A stretch of 64,000 nt of DNA. Origin: an uncultured Lewinella sp. GTDB lineage: Bacteria > Bacteroidota > Bacteroidia > Chitinophagales > Saprospiraceae. The notes beneath the pieces are model-generated. The model worked only from the letters and a program-made list of their open reading frames with translations. It did not search any database and had not been told where the DNA came from. Shown one piece after another: positions 40,250-48,332 of the stretch. The DNA lies in the NCBI GenBank assembly GCA_913057785.1, contig CAJXPD010000001.1:42539-106538 (forward strand). The letters run 5' to 3'. Both the position numbers and the translations under genes were made by a program. Within the stretch, counting starts at the first letter, position 1. The number at the start of each line of letters is the position of its first letter.

Positions 40250-42607
40250 ATGAAAAGACTGTTATTGTGTACCCTGCTACTGGGGGTACTGGGCAGTACG
40301 TATGCCCAAAACAAAGCTACACTCAGTGGCTATGTCAGAAATGCATCTGATGGCGAGGTTCTACTATTTGCTAATGTTTTTGTCAAGGAACTTCAAACCG
40401 GAACTACCACAAATCACTACGGCTTTTATTCTCTAACCCTACCTGAGGGTAAATACACGCTCTCCATTTCCTATTTAGGTTACCAATCAATCGAAAAGCC
40501 AATCACCTTAGCTGGCGATACGGAATTGAATGTGGAACTGCAGGAAGGTGGACAGGTACTACAAGAGGTAGTGGTATCCGGTAAGGCCGAAGATGAGGCG
40601 GTGACCGAAGTGGCGATGAGTAGAATCGATTTACCTATTCAACAGATCAAGAAGTTACCTGCCCTGTTTGGAGAACCTGACGTGATTAAGACCATTCAAG
40701 TTTTACCCGGCGTGACAAATGCTGGGGAAGGAACATCAGCCTACTTTGTCCGTGGAGGTAGTGCGGATCAAAATCTGGTTTTGATTGATGAAGCTCCGGT
40801 TTATGATGTGTCTCACCTATTTGGTCTCTTTTCGGTATTCAATTCGGATATCATTAAAAGTGCCGAATTGTACAAGGGGGGAATTCCAGCTAAATATGGC
40901 GGTCGTCTCTCCTCTTTGCTGGAGGTAACCACCAAGGATGGTAACAACAAGAAGTTCGAAGGTGCTGGAGGGATTGGTCTAATGGCAGCTAGGCTTAGTT
41001 TAGAAGGACCCATTCAGAAGGAGAAGGCCTCCTTTATTGTTAGCGGAAGAAGATCTTATGCGGATTTGATCATGACTGAAATTGATGATCTGGACGGAAC
41101 CACCGTAAGTTTTTATGATCTCAATGCCAAAGTAAATTGGCGTCCCAATAATAAAAATCGCTTTTTCATCTCGGCCTATGATGGACGGGATATTTGGAAA
41201 TTCAGTGATGACTTCAAGATGGGTTGGGGAAATTCTACGGCTACTTTCCGCTGGAACCACCTATTCAACGAAAAACTATTCTCCAATACAACCTTAGTCT
41301 ACAGTGATTTTGACTATCGATTAGAAGACTTGGATGTTGCTGATGGTTTCGTTTGGGATGCCAATCAGCGGGAAATGTCGATCAAGGAGGACTTGACTTA
41401 TTTTGTCAATCCCAACCTCACTTTACAGATGGGGTATCAAGGAATCTATCGACGCTTTAGCCCGGGTACCATTTCGCCCAACAATGAAGGATCCATCTTT
41501 AAGGAAACGCAATTACAGAAATTAGGGGCCTTGGATCATGGCCTTTATCTCGGAGCAGAACATAAGGTAAATGACCGACTCAGTCTTCAGTATGGTGTCC
41601 GTTTCTCGATCTTCCAGAATATTGGAGAAGGTACGATTTACGAATATGAGAATAGAACGGATAATGTTGAGGTGGTGGTGAAGGATTCAACGGTTTATGG
41701 GAGTTTTGAGAACATCAAGGTCTTCTCCAATTTGGAGCCCCGATTCAATGCTCGCTATCGGTTGACGCCGAGTAGTTCCGTGAAATTCTCCTATCAGAGA
41801 ATGGCACAGTACATTCATTTATTATCAAACTCTACTGTGCCTATCCCTTTTAACACATGGGCTCCTAGTTCACCTTATCTAGATCCACAATTGGCAGACC
41901 AGGTAGCTTTGGGATATTTTCAGAATTTCCGGAACAACACCTATGAATTCTCCGCCGAGGCATTCTACAAGCAAGCGGAGAACGTCACAGAATTCGCCGA
42001 TCACGCCAATGTCTTTTTCAATAAACATCTAGCTACAGAATTCCGGCAGGGAGACAGTGAGTCCTATGGCCTGGAATTATTTGTAAGAAAGGTTAAGGGA
42101 CCGCTGCAAGGTTTTGCTAGCTATACCTTGTCCAAGGCCGTTATGGACGTGCCTGGAATCAATGGAGATCAAGAATTCGTAGCCAATCACGATCGACGGC
42201 ACAACTTAAATTTGGCGTTGACATACGCTTTAAGTGATCAATGGGATGTAGGCACCAATTTCACTTTTTCCAGCGGCCGACCGATCACTTTACCCACGGG
42301 GAAATTCCAATTCGACAACTATCAAGTGGATTACTTCTCCGGACGCAATGGCTATCGCCTGCCAGCCTTTCATCGCTTGGACCTTTCCGTTACCTATAAC
42401 TCTAGAAAGAATAAGGATCGGAAGTTTAAGCGGAGCATGACTGCGGGCATATACAATGTTTATAACCGTCAAAACCCATACACCATCTATACGCGGAAAA
42501 AGCAGGATGACGACGGAAATATCATCGGCGACGGAACAGAAAAAGAGGCTCGTCTAGTGTACCTCTTTGGCATCATGCCCTATTTCAGCTGGAACTTTTC
42601 ATTCTAA
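40250..42607 (+). CDS. TonB-dependent receptor with carboxypeptidase-like N-domain
   Basis: A 785-residue outer-membrane receptor. A signal peptide (LLCTLLLGVLGSTYAQ) precedes a carboxypeptidase-D regulatory-like domain (~22-110; SGYVRNASDGEVLLFANVFV, GTTTNHYGFYSLTLPEGKYT), then a plug domain (LPALFGEPDVIKTIQVLPGV, AYFVRGGSADQNLVLIDEAP, YGGRLSSLLEVTTKDGN). The rest is the 22-strand barrel. It is a Bacteroidota SusC-like/CarboxypepD-reg type and the partner of the DUF4249 lipoprotein starting 19 bp after its stop. The ligand is unknown; such pairs import large ligands, though this pair lacks a SusD protein. Confidence 0.93.
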   Translation: MKRLLLCTLLLGVLGSTYAQNKATLSGYVRNASDGEVLLFANVFVKELQTGTTTNHYGFYSLTLPEGKYTLSISYLGYQSIEKPITLAGDTELNVELQEGGQVLQEVVVSGKAEDEAVTEVAMSRIDLPIQQIKKLPALFGEPDVIKTIQVLPGVTNAGEGTSAYFVRGGSADQNLVLIDEAPVYDVSHLFGLFSVFNSDIIKSAELYKGGIPAKYGGRLSSLLEVTTKDGNNKKFEGAGGIGLMAARLSLEGPIQKEKASFIVSGRRSYADLIMTEIDDLDGTTVSFYDLNAKVNWRPNNKNRFFISAYDGRDIWKFSDDFKMGWGNSTATFRWNHLFNEKLFSNTTLVYSDFDYRLEDLDVADGFVWDANQREMSIKEDLTYFVNPNLTLQMGYQGIYRRFSPGTISPNNEGSIFKETQLQKLGALDHGLYLGAEHKVNDRLSLQYGVRFSIFQNIGEGTIYEYENRTDNVEVVVKDSTVYGSFENIKVFSNLEPRFNARYRLTPSSSVKFSYQRMAQYIHLLSNSTVPIPFNTWAPSSPYLDPQLADQVALGYFQNFRNNTYEFSAEAFYKQAENVTEFADHANVFFNKHLATEFRQGDSESYGLELFVRKVKGPLQGFASYTLSKAVMDVPGINGDQEFVANHDRRHNLNLALTYALSDQWDVGTNFTFSSGRPITLPTGKFQFDNYQVDYFSGRNGYRLPAFHRLDLSVTYNSRKNKDRKFKRSMTAGIYNVYNRQNPYTIYTRKKQDDDGNIIGDGTEKEARLVYLFGIMPYFSWNFSF

Positions 42608-42626
42608 TCACCCGAAATCCAATATT

Positions 42627-43445
42627 ATGAAAATTCAATCTTTGCTATATATCGGTTTTGTTGTATTCCTCAGTCTCGCCTGTGAAAAAACCATACCCTT
42701 AGATCCAGGACAAACGCCTGAGTTATACGTGATCGAAGGCTTAATCACCAATGAAAATACCCGGCAACAGATCAAGGTGTCAAAGAGCCAAGGATTCAAT
42801 GATGTAGGTGTGTCTGCGGGGGTGAGCGGAGCTGAGGTTGTCGTGATAGACGATCAAGGCTTGGTCATAGAGTTTTCGGAAGCCCAGCCAGGTGTCTACA
42901 AGTCAAAAGAGTCATTCGCGGGAGAAATTGGGCGCACCTACACTCTAACCATTGAACACAATGAGCAACGCTTCACAGCTAGTGAAATGATGAATACAAT
43001 GGGTACGATCGATACTCTTCTTACACAGATCGATCCAGAGGAACAAGCAGATCCAGATGAAGACGGCCGATTCTATGACATCCTGGTGTTTATGACAGAG
43101 CCACAGGAAACGGAGAACTTCTACTTAGTAAAGTTCTTCCGCAATGGACAAATAGAGAATTTTGAAGGTGAGGATGTATATGTATTCGACGATGTTGCTA
43201 TCGGTGAAAACCTAAGTGCTCTGCCTGGTCCAGTATACTATGCAGTAGGAGATGTTGCCGGTATGGAACTGTACAGTTTGAGCAGGAAGGCCTTTCGCTT
43301 CTACAGTGATTTGAATGCGAACATTAATAATGATGGCGGTATGTTTTCCAGTCAACCTGCTAATGTGAGCACTAATCTAGAGGGAGGGGCCATTGGTTAC
43401 TTTCAGGTATCAGCCCTTGATAAAAAAGAGGTCACGATCCAATAG
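42627..43445 (+). CDS. DUF4249 family lipoprotein
   Basis: A 272-residue lipoprotein (leader GFVVFLSLACEK, lipobox Cys16) of the DUF4249 family, which in Bacteroidota almost always follows a TonB-dependent receptor. The N-terminal ~110 residues form a beta-domain (LYVIEGLITNENTRQQIKVS, VSGAEVVVIDDQ) and the rest is mixed, including FYLVKFFRNGQIENFEGEDV and FRFYSDLNANINNDGGMFS. The ATG at 42627 (MKIQSLLY) is preferred to the longer frame from 42567, which overlaps the receptor. It is coexpressed with the receptor and is its likely surface or periplasmic accessory (inference). Confidence 0.85.
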   Translation: MKIQSLLYIGFVVFLSLACEKTIPLDPGQTPELYVIEGLITNENTRQQIKVSKSQGFNDVGVSAGVSGAEVVVIDDQGLVIEFSEAQPGVYKSKESFAGEIGRTYTLTIEHNEQRFTASEMMNTMGTIDTLLTQIDPEEQADPDEDGRFYDILVFMTEPQETENFYLVKFFRNGQIENFEGEDVYVFDDVAIGENLSALPGPVYYAVGDVAGMELYSLSRKAFRFYSDLNANINNDGGMFSSQPANVSTNLEGGAIGYFQVSALDKKEVTIQ

Positions 43446-43480
43446 GTAGAAAAACTAGCCTTTTTGCATATCAAATGTGG

Positions 43481-43521
43481 AGTCAACTTGTGGTCTAAGC
43501 ACTACGAGTTGACTACCTTTT
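43481..43521. terminator. Bidirectional terminator between convergent genes
   Basis: AGTCAACT (43481-43488) and AGTTGACT (43507-43514) pair perfectly. The stem extends inward through TGTGGT with ACTACG (two G-U pairs on the plus strand) to a six-base loop, and TTTT lies a few bases after it. Confidence 0.65.
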
Positions 43522-43538
43522 GGACGGGAATAAAACCT

Positions 43539-44870
43539 CTATTTCCCAAATTGCTCGTTGACTAGCAGTTCTCTTTCGTGATCCCACACCATGAGTTGAT
43601 CTACTTCTCCAGCACCTTCAAATTTATAACGGATTCCAACAATTCGACCTGGATCAGTGGGTAGCTTACCTTCTAATACATCTTGATCATTGACCTTAAC
43701 CCTAAATACTTGGTCATCCATTTCGAGATCTATTTTTTGCCATTCTTGCTCCTGGTAAGCTAGCCCTGATAGGTTGGTCTTTCGTCCATCAAAATTTAAT
43801 CCTCCAAATCGGGCTATGAGCTCTCCTACACATCCTGCTGCCGACATGGGGATACGGATAAAACCACGAGTACAATTGATGGTCAATGAACTATACTGAC
43901 AGGCTGCATTACCGTCTTGGAAGGTGTGACGTAGGCGAGTTTGCAATCGGAAATCAGTGCTCTTTAGATCCCCGAAATCTTGAACCAAATAATAAGCTAA
44001 ATTGGGTATGTCTTCTTTTCCATGTAGATCTTCTATGGCTGTGTCATGCACCGAGAGGAAGGGCGTTTGCTGCCATTCTTTAGGCAAAATATAGCGTGGT
44101 ACTGGGCCAGATTCTATAGCTGCCATCCAACCATTCGAAGGCACGAATAGATCGTGCTCCTTAATAATCTGATCATCTATCACAATTTTAGCGCGATAGT
44201 ATCCCGGATAGTAATAGGTGCAGGTGGCTTCTTTTTCTTCCGGATCAATAAGAAATCGCTTTGTTTCATCCCAAGACTGTTGGATCTCGAATACCTCTCC
44301 ATCAATAGAATTGAGGTCATAATTGAAGATCACCGTATTGGGAATGCCTTCTGCTACGGGATCAGTGCTAAAGCTAACTCCTTCCTTATCGACATCGGAG
44401 ATTGGACTGATCTGATCTTTTTTCCGGCTAGCAATAGCTACAACCATGATCAAGACCAATACGCCGGCTGACAGAACGTAAGCTAACCATTTTTGATTCT
44501 TTTGCCGGAGAGGAGCTGTTGGAATTGTGCTTGTTTCCGGTTTGGAAACCACAGGAGTCGTTTTCACTTCCTGCGGTTCAGGAGGCGTGTTAAGCACTTG
44601 CTTAAAGGCTCGCCAATTGGCATGACCGAGAAAGCGTGCCACCGCATTGAGCGTGCTTGGGTGAGGTGTAGCATTGTAGTTTACACGACCAACAAGCCGC
44701 TTTAAGGTGGTTATACTTAAACTTAAATCTGTGGAAGCCAAAATGGCTTCGCTTAGTGTTTGAAAATCTTCGCTTGACCATTCATCTACGCTGCCCCATC
44801 CTAGCTTATGTTCTAGCTTTTTTCGGGCAATCTCCAAGTACCAATGGTCATTTCGGCCTTCTTTTACCAT
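43539..44870 (-). CDS. HTH-like protein with one membrane segment and extracytoplasmic sensor region
   Basis: A 443-residue protein. The first ~105 residues are a helical DNA-binding-like region found in Bacteroidota (ITTLKRLVGRVNYN, HPSTLNAVARFLGHANW); their sequence pattern resembles small transcription factors with a LKRLWG-type helix. A proline-rich linker (PPEPQEVKTTPVVSKPETST) leads to one membrane helix (WLAYVLSAGVLVLIMVVAIA, ~129-150). The remaining ~290 residues are outside: a short PKD-like beta segment (FEIQQSWDET, YYYPGYYRAKIVIDDQ), then a concanavalin-like domain (LQTRLRHTFQDGNAACQYSS). This is the architecture of a membrane-tethered regulator that binds an external ligand and acts on DNA. 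It faces the TTGAAC repeat cluster. Confidence 0.7.
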   Translation of the reverse strand: MVKEGRNDHWYLEIARKKLEHKLGWGSVDEWSSEDFQTLSEAILASTDLSLSITTLKRLVGRVNYNATPHPSTLNAVARFLGHANWRAFKQVLNTPPEPQEVKTTPVVSKPETSTIPTAPLRQKNQKWLAYVLSAGVLVLIMVVAIASRKKDQISPISDVDKEGVSFSTDPVAEGIPNTVIFNYDLNSIDGEVFEIQQSWDETKRFLIDPEEKEATCTYYYPGYYRAKIVIDDQIIKEHDLFVPSNGWMAAIESGPVPRYILPKEWQQTPFLSVHDTAIEDLHGKEDIPNLAYYLVQDFGDLKSTDFRLQTRLRHTFQDGNAACQYSSLTINCTRGFIRIPMSAAGCVGELIARFGGLNFDGRKTNLSGLAYQEQEWQKIDLEMDDQVFRVKVNDQDVLEGKLPTDPGRIVGIRYKFEGAGEVDQLMVWDHERELLVNEQFGK

Positions 44871-44938
44871 TTTAAGTCGGGATTTGTCACTACGAATTTA
44901 GCCTAAAATTTATGAAGCTGTCAATATCTATAGGCTTA

Positions 44939-45027
44939 ACTTGAACGAACTTGAACGAGAATGAATGGCCTTTTAGCGGGGATAAAGGCAACTTTGAACC
45001 GTAAGTTTTGCGAATCGTGCTTTGAAC
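44939..45027. repeat. Four TTGAAC repeats in a divergent promoter region
   Basis: TTGAAC occurs four times in the same orientation at 44941, 44951, 44994 and 45022. The first two belong to a 10-bp tandem repeat (ACTTGAACGA twice, 44939-44958). The expected number in 250 bp on one strand is about 0.06. They lie between the divergent HTH-membrane gene (43539-44870) and the DUF2911 gene. This suggests an operator, and the HTH protein is the nearest candidate regulator. Confidence 0.5.
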
Positions 45028-45121
45028 AAGCTTTGTCTGTAGAGGTTTTTATTTGTGATAGCTATTGATAGAAACAACATCTATCAAAGCAAGACTACAT
45101 TTCAAATCTAAATTCTGTCTA

Positions 45122-45682
45122 ATGAAAAAAGTGTATTTAGCTATTGGTCTGCTATTCTTTGCTTTGCAATTTGTAGTTGCACAAGATGTGGTAGTTCGTC
45201 CAAATTCCAAGCGTCTAAGTAATGGCGAAGTTCAGGCCAGAAAGAGTCCTATGAGCTCTAGTTTCATGAAGAAAGGGGATGCTTATGCCCGCGTGGTTTA
45301 CAATCAACCACACTTGCGAGGTCGTACCATGTTGGGAGATAAAGAGCCCTATGGTAAAGTTTGGAGATTAGGAGCCAACGAGGCTACGGAATTGTTCATT
45401 ACTGCTGACCTGGAAGTTGGTGGTAAAACATTGGAGAAAGGAGCCTACTCTGTATTCGCGATTCCAGAAGCTGATAAATGGACTTTGATCTTCAACAGTG
45501 GCTTAGGCCAATGGGGGGGGTATGGCTACGACGCAGCCAATGATGTTTTGCGCGTAGAAGTGGCTACTCAGAAAGCGCCAAAAGCTTTTGAAGCCTTTAC
45601 CATCTGGTTCAGTGATGATGGTTCTGCTATCAATATGGCTTGGGGTGAGACCCACGTGAGTGCTCCAATTGCTTTCAAATAA
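45122..45682 (+). CDS. DUF2911 family exported protein
   Basis: A 186-residue secreted protein with a signal peptide (LAIGLLFFALQFVVAQ) and a DUF2911 domain: ARVVYNQPHLRGRTMLGD, PYGKVWRLGANEATELFITA, LEKGAYSVFAIPEADKWTLI, FNSGLGQWGG, and the C-terminal FEAFTIWFSDDGSAINMAWG. The family is widespread in Bacteroidota and other phyla and its function is unknown. The ATG at 45122 (MKKVYLAIG) gives a normal leader, whereas the longer frame from 45065 does not. It is transcribed away from the TTGAAC cluster. Confidence 0.9.
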   Translation: MKKVYLAIGLLFFALQFVVAQDVVVRPNSKRLSNGEVQARKSPMSSSFMKKGDAYARVVYNQPHLRGRTMLGDKEPYGKVWRLGANEATELFITADLEVGGKTLEKGAYSVFAIPEADKWTLIFNSGLGQWGGYGYDAANDVLRVEVATQKAPKAFEAFTIWFSDDGSAINMAWGETHVSAPIAFK

Positions 45683-45801
45683 TGCAATACTCTTCTTCTC
45701 CAGGAGCAAAAAATCTTCTCTAGAAGTACCTCGATTTGCAAGGGACACTACCTAAGTCCCGAGATTTTTCTCTACAGACATTAGCTACATTGAAAATATA
45801 C

Positions 45802-45909
45802 CTTCTTCGATAAGCCCCGTGGACAATCAAAAATGAAACAAAAAAGCAACCCAAGAAAGCGTTGCATTTCGTTTTTGATTGTCTTCTAACACGGGATTTG
45901 TCGAAGGAG
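45802..45909 (+). repeat. Long imperfect hairpin (~108 nt)
   Basis: One near-continuous stem-loop. The strongest parts are GACAATCAAAAA (45822-45833) pairing with TTTTTGATTGTC (45872-45883), CCCGTG (45816-45821) with CACGGG (45890-45895), CTTCGA (45805-45810) with TCGAAG (45901-45906), and GCAAC (45846-45850) with GTTGC (45861-45865), closed by a 10-nt loop. It is far longer than any terminator in the window. It could be a MITE remnant, a structured RNA or a recombination site. I see no target-site duplication. Confidence 0.6.
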
Positions 45910-45923
45910 CAAACCGTATTGGT

Positions 45924-45957
45924 GACTACCTGCTGTCCTCGTGACAGCAGGCTAGTC
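45924..45957 (+). repeat. Stem-loop 2 of the 45.8-46.05 kb array
   Basis: GACTACCTGCTGTC (45924-45937) pairs with GACAGCAGGCTAGTC (45943-45957): 14 pairs with one bulged C, loop CTCGT. No T run follows. Confidence 0.6.
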
Positions 45958-46002
45958 TCCCCATGTTTTGTTCGCTCATTCGGATTGTCCGACTGTTAGT
46001 TT

Positions 46003-46047
46003 CTGCAGGAGTTCTTTGACTCCAGATCGAGCTGAGACTCCTGGCAG
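46003..46047 (+). repeat. Stem-loop 3 of the 45.8-46.05 kb array
   Basis: CTGCAGGAGT (46003-46012) pairs with ACTCCTGGCAG (46037-46047), with one bulge. It ends 24 bp before the next start codon. Confidence 0.5.
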
Positions 46048-46071
46048 AACTTTAAAAATTAACCCATTATC

Positions 46072-47184
46072 ATGCAGCTAATCAAATCAGGTATCATTGT
46101 ACTACTAATGTGCCTTCAGACTATGGCCTACAATCAGGCCCAAGAAATATCGTTCTCCAGTTCTAACTGGCGGTTTGGGAATGAAAAACATCGCATCGAG
46201 TCCTACAAAGGGAAGGAATGTCTTTATATGGAGCCGGGCTTTGCCGTCTATGAAGGTTTTCAATTTAAGAATGGCATCATTGAATATGATTTGTCCTTTT
46301 CCAACACGCGCCAATTTACTGGCGTTGTCTTCCGCAGAGAAAACGACACCAACTATGAAGAGTTTTACGTGAGACCTCATCAATCAGGTAAACCGGATGC
46401 CAATCAATACACCCCGGTTTTCAATGGCCTTTCAGGCTGGCAGTTGTACCATGGAGAAGGCCATGGGGCCCCATACACCTACAAGTTTGATGAGTGGATA
46501 CATGTCAAACTTATAGTGCTGGAGGAGCGTATGGAAGTCTACATTGATGATATGACTAATCCTTTAATCTACGTTCCAGAACTAAAAAGAGCGACCAGAA
46601 CGGGCGAGATTGGCTTCACGACTAATCGAAGCTTTGTGCGCTTGGCAAACCTCCGTGTTACCCCAAGTGATGCTGTACAGCTTAAAACTCCAGCAAAGCC
46701 TCTTCCCTCACCAGAACCTGGGACCATTACCACCTGGCAGGTATCGGACCTGGTTTCTCCTGCTAAGATGGTCGATCAGGCACAGCAGCAGTCTCTAGAC
46801 CCGTCTTCTCTCAACTGGAAGTCACTAGACGTTGAATATACAGGCACCTTGAATCTAGCTAAGACCGGTCCTAGAACAGAAGAGAAAAATGCTGTGTTTA
46901 CCAAATTCGAACTTTCCTCCGACCGAGCACAAAGCAAGCCTTTCCATTTTGGCTACAGCGATAAGGTGCATGTATTTTGTAATGGCCAATTGCTTTATGC
47001 GGGAGACAATACCTATCGCAGTCGTGATTTTCGATACCTAGGTACGATCGGTTACTTCGATACGGTTTATCTGCCCCTGAAAGAAGGAAACAATGAGATT
47101 TGGCTGTTAGTGACGGAGGCTTTTGGCGGATGGGGTGTTCGGGGGAAATTCGATGATATGAAAGGCCTGCAGCTGAAGCCCTAA
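46072..47184 (+). CDS. Secreted concanavalin-like (LamG/DUF1080-type) protein
   Basis: A 370-residue exported protein. After a signal peptide (VLLMCLQTMAYNQAQ), residues ~25-200 are a concanavalin/LamG beta-sandwich: GIIEYDLSFSNTRQFTGVVF, EEFYVRPHQSGKPDANQYTP, WIHVKLIVLEERMEVYIDD and RTGEIGFTTNRSFVRLANLR. The remaining part (TWQVSDLV, WKSLDVEYTGTLNL, VHVFCNGQLLYAGDNTYRSR, GNNEIWLLVTEAFGGWGVRG) resembles a second beta-domain of carbohydrate-active enzymes. No catalytic residues can be identified, so binding rather than hydrolysis is likely. It lies downstream of the hairpin array. Confidence 0.78.
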   Translation: MQLIKSGIIVLLMCLQTMAYNQAQEISFSSSNWRFGNEKHRIESYKGKECLYMEPGFAVYEGFQFKNGIIEYDLSFSNTRQFTGVVFRRENDTNYEEFYVRPHQSGKPDANQYTPVFNGLSGWQLYHGEGHGAPYTYKFDEWIHVKLIVLEERMEVYIDDMTNPLIYVPELKRATRTGEIGFTTNRSFVRLANLRVTPSDAVQLKTPAKPLPSPEPGTITTWQVSDLVSPAKMVDQAQQQSLDPSSLNWKSLDVEYTGTLNLAKTGPRTEEKNAVFTKFELSSDRAQSKPFHFGYSDKVHVFCNGQLLYAGDNTYRSRDFRYLGTIGYFDTVYLPLKEGNNEIWLLVTEAFGGWGVRGKFDDMKGLQLKP

Positions 47185-47319
47185 AGACTTTGTGTTTTCT
47201 TCCCTGTTTCAAATGGATATCTATAGAAATAGTCATTTGTGTTCTCGCAATACCTAAAACCCTGGAAGGATTAGTAAAGAACCTAGTTTTTTTATTGTGC
47301 AAAGTTTAATTATACTTTC

Positions 47320-47352
47320 GACCTGCTCAGTGGCTTGAGCAGGTCATTTATT
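47320..47352 (+). terminator. Hairpin terminator
   Basis: GACCTGCTCA (47320-47329) and TGAGCAGGTC (47336-47345) form a perfect 10-bp stem with a 6-nt loop. The following ATTTATT is only a weak T tract, so termination efficiency is uncertain. Confidence 0.65.
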
Positions 47353-47386
47353 AAATACATATTCCAACAAAAACCTTATATCTTTT

Positions 47387-47995
47387 ATGAAGAAGTATCA
47401 GCAAACACTCCTACTTTTAGTATGCCTTTTGGCATTTAGCCCAAATACGATAGTGATGGCTCAAAACAGCACTTTACCTTATGCGGAAATCCCCGATGCA
47501 CCCAAAAAATACAATGCTTGTACAGTAGCTGCTCGAATGGTGGATGGACTTGGTTTCCGTTATTATTGGGCAACTGAAGGACTTAGATCGGAAGACCTTA
47601 ACTATAAACCCAGCGAATCCGCTCGTAACGTTGAGGCCACTTTAGATCATATTTACGGTCTCACCATGGTGGTTCTCAATTCGGTTAAGGGCTTGCCTAA
47701 TGTGCGGCCTATGACAGACATGCCTACAACCTATGAAGAAAAGCGTCGGAGAACTTTGCTCGCGCTTAAAGAAGCCAGTGATATCCTGAGAAACAGTAAA
47801 CCGCGCAAAATGAACGATTTCAAAGTAGTTTTTCAGCGCGGAGATACGAAGACAGAGTATCCATTCTGGAATCAATTGAATGGGCCCATTGCCGATGCCA
47901 TTTGGCACGCAGGCCAGGTGGTCTCCTTCCGACGCGCCTCAGGCAACCCCTTGAATCCAAAGGTCAGTGTCTTTGCGGGGAAACTAAGGAATTAG
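47387..47995 (+). CDS. Exported DinB-like protein
   Basis: A 202-residue protein of the DinB/DUF664 four-helix superfamily with a signal peptide (LLLLVCLLAFSPNTIVMAQ), so it acts outside the cytoplasm. Metal-binding histidines typical of the family are visible: LDHIYGLTMVVLNSVKG near residue 90, and IWHAGQVVSFRRASGNP near residue 175. Other matches are ARMVDGLGFRYYWATEGL and LNYKPSESARNVEATLDHIY. DinB proteins often act as thiol- or metal-dependent transferases; the exported form has no assigned substrate. The gene is followed by its own terminator. Confidence 0.85.
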   Translation: MKKYQQTLLLLVCLLAFSPNTIVMAQNSTLPYAEIPDAPKKYNACTVAARMVDGLGFRYYWATEGLRSEDLNYKPSESARNVEATLDHIYGLTMVVLNSVKGLPNVRPMTDMPTTYEEKRRRTLLALKEASDILRNSKPRKMNDFKVVFQRGDTKTEYPFWNQLNGPIADAIWHAGQVVSFRRASGNPLNPKVSVFAGKLRN

Positions 47996-48332
47996 CAAAT
48001 AGTAGTTGGTCGGTGGGAAATCTAACTACAATAGGCACCGATCAGCGCCGACTACTCTTTGCTTACATAAGGAAGCCGATTATTTCTAAATGGAAAATAA
48101 TCGGCTTCTTGTGTTTAGTACCTTCTGTTGTAACCTTTTTCTCAACCCTACTCGTCTAAGTAAGGACAAAAAACGGTATCGCCTGGTGCCGAATAGAACA
48201 CCTTATTTACCAGCCTATAGTATTTATCCTTTAGCATTGATAAGATCGTTTCCAAAATACGCTGTACTCGCGTTGCTTCACTGGTGCTGAAGGGAGAGGT
48301 ATGTCTATAGTGCTGGTATAAAATTGAAACAT
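47996..48332. other. Intergenic region before the DUF5694 gene
   Basis: Apart from the terminator at 48072, nothing is supported. Short ORFs at 47902-48159 and 48090-48290 overlap the terminator and lack features. Confidence 0.4.
48072..48116 (+). terminator. Terminator after the DinB-like gene
   Basis: GAAGCCGATTATTT (48072-48085) and AAATAATCGGCTTC (48095-48108) form a perfect 14-bp stem with a 9-nt loop, followed by TTGTGTTT. Confidence 0.75.

Larger units (their letters stand above)
45683..46071. other. Structured intergenic region between DUF2911 and the concanavalin-like gene
   Basis: 389 bp without a credible ORF, mainly occupied by the three consecutive stem-loops listed separately. 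The first ~115 bp (45683-45800) are plain AT-rich DNA. Confidence 0.5.

Noticed and set aside
45802..45909. Integron attC site
   Set aside because: The hairpin is of suitable length but the GTTRRRY and RYYYAAC core sites are not at its ends, and no integrase or cassette array is present.
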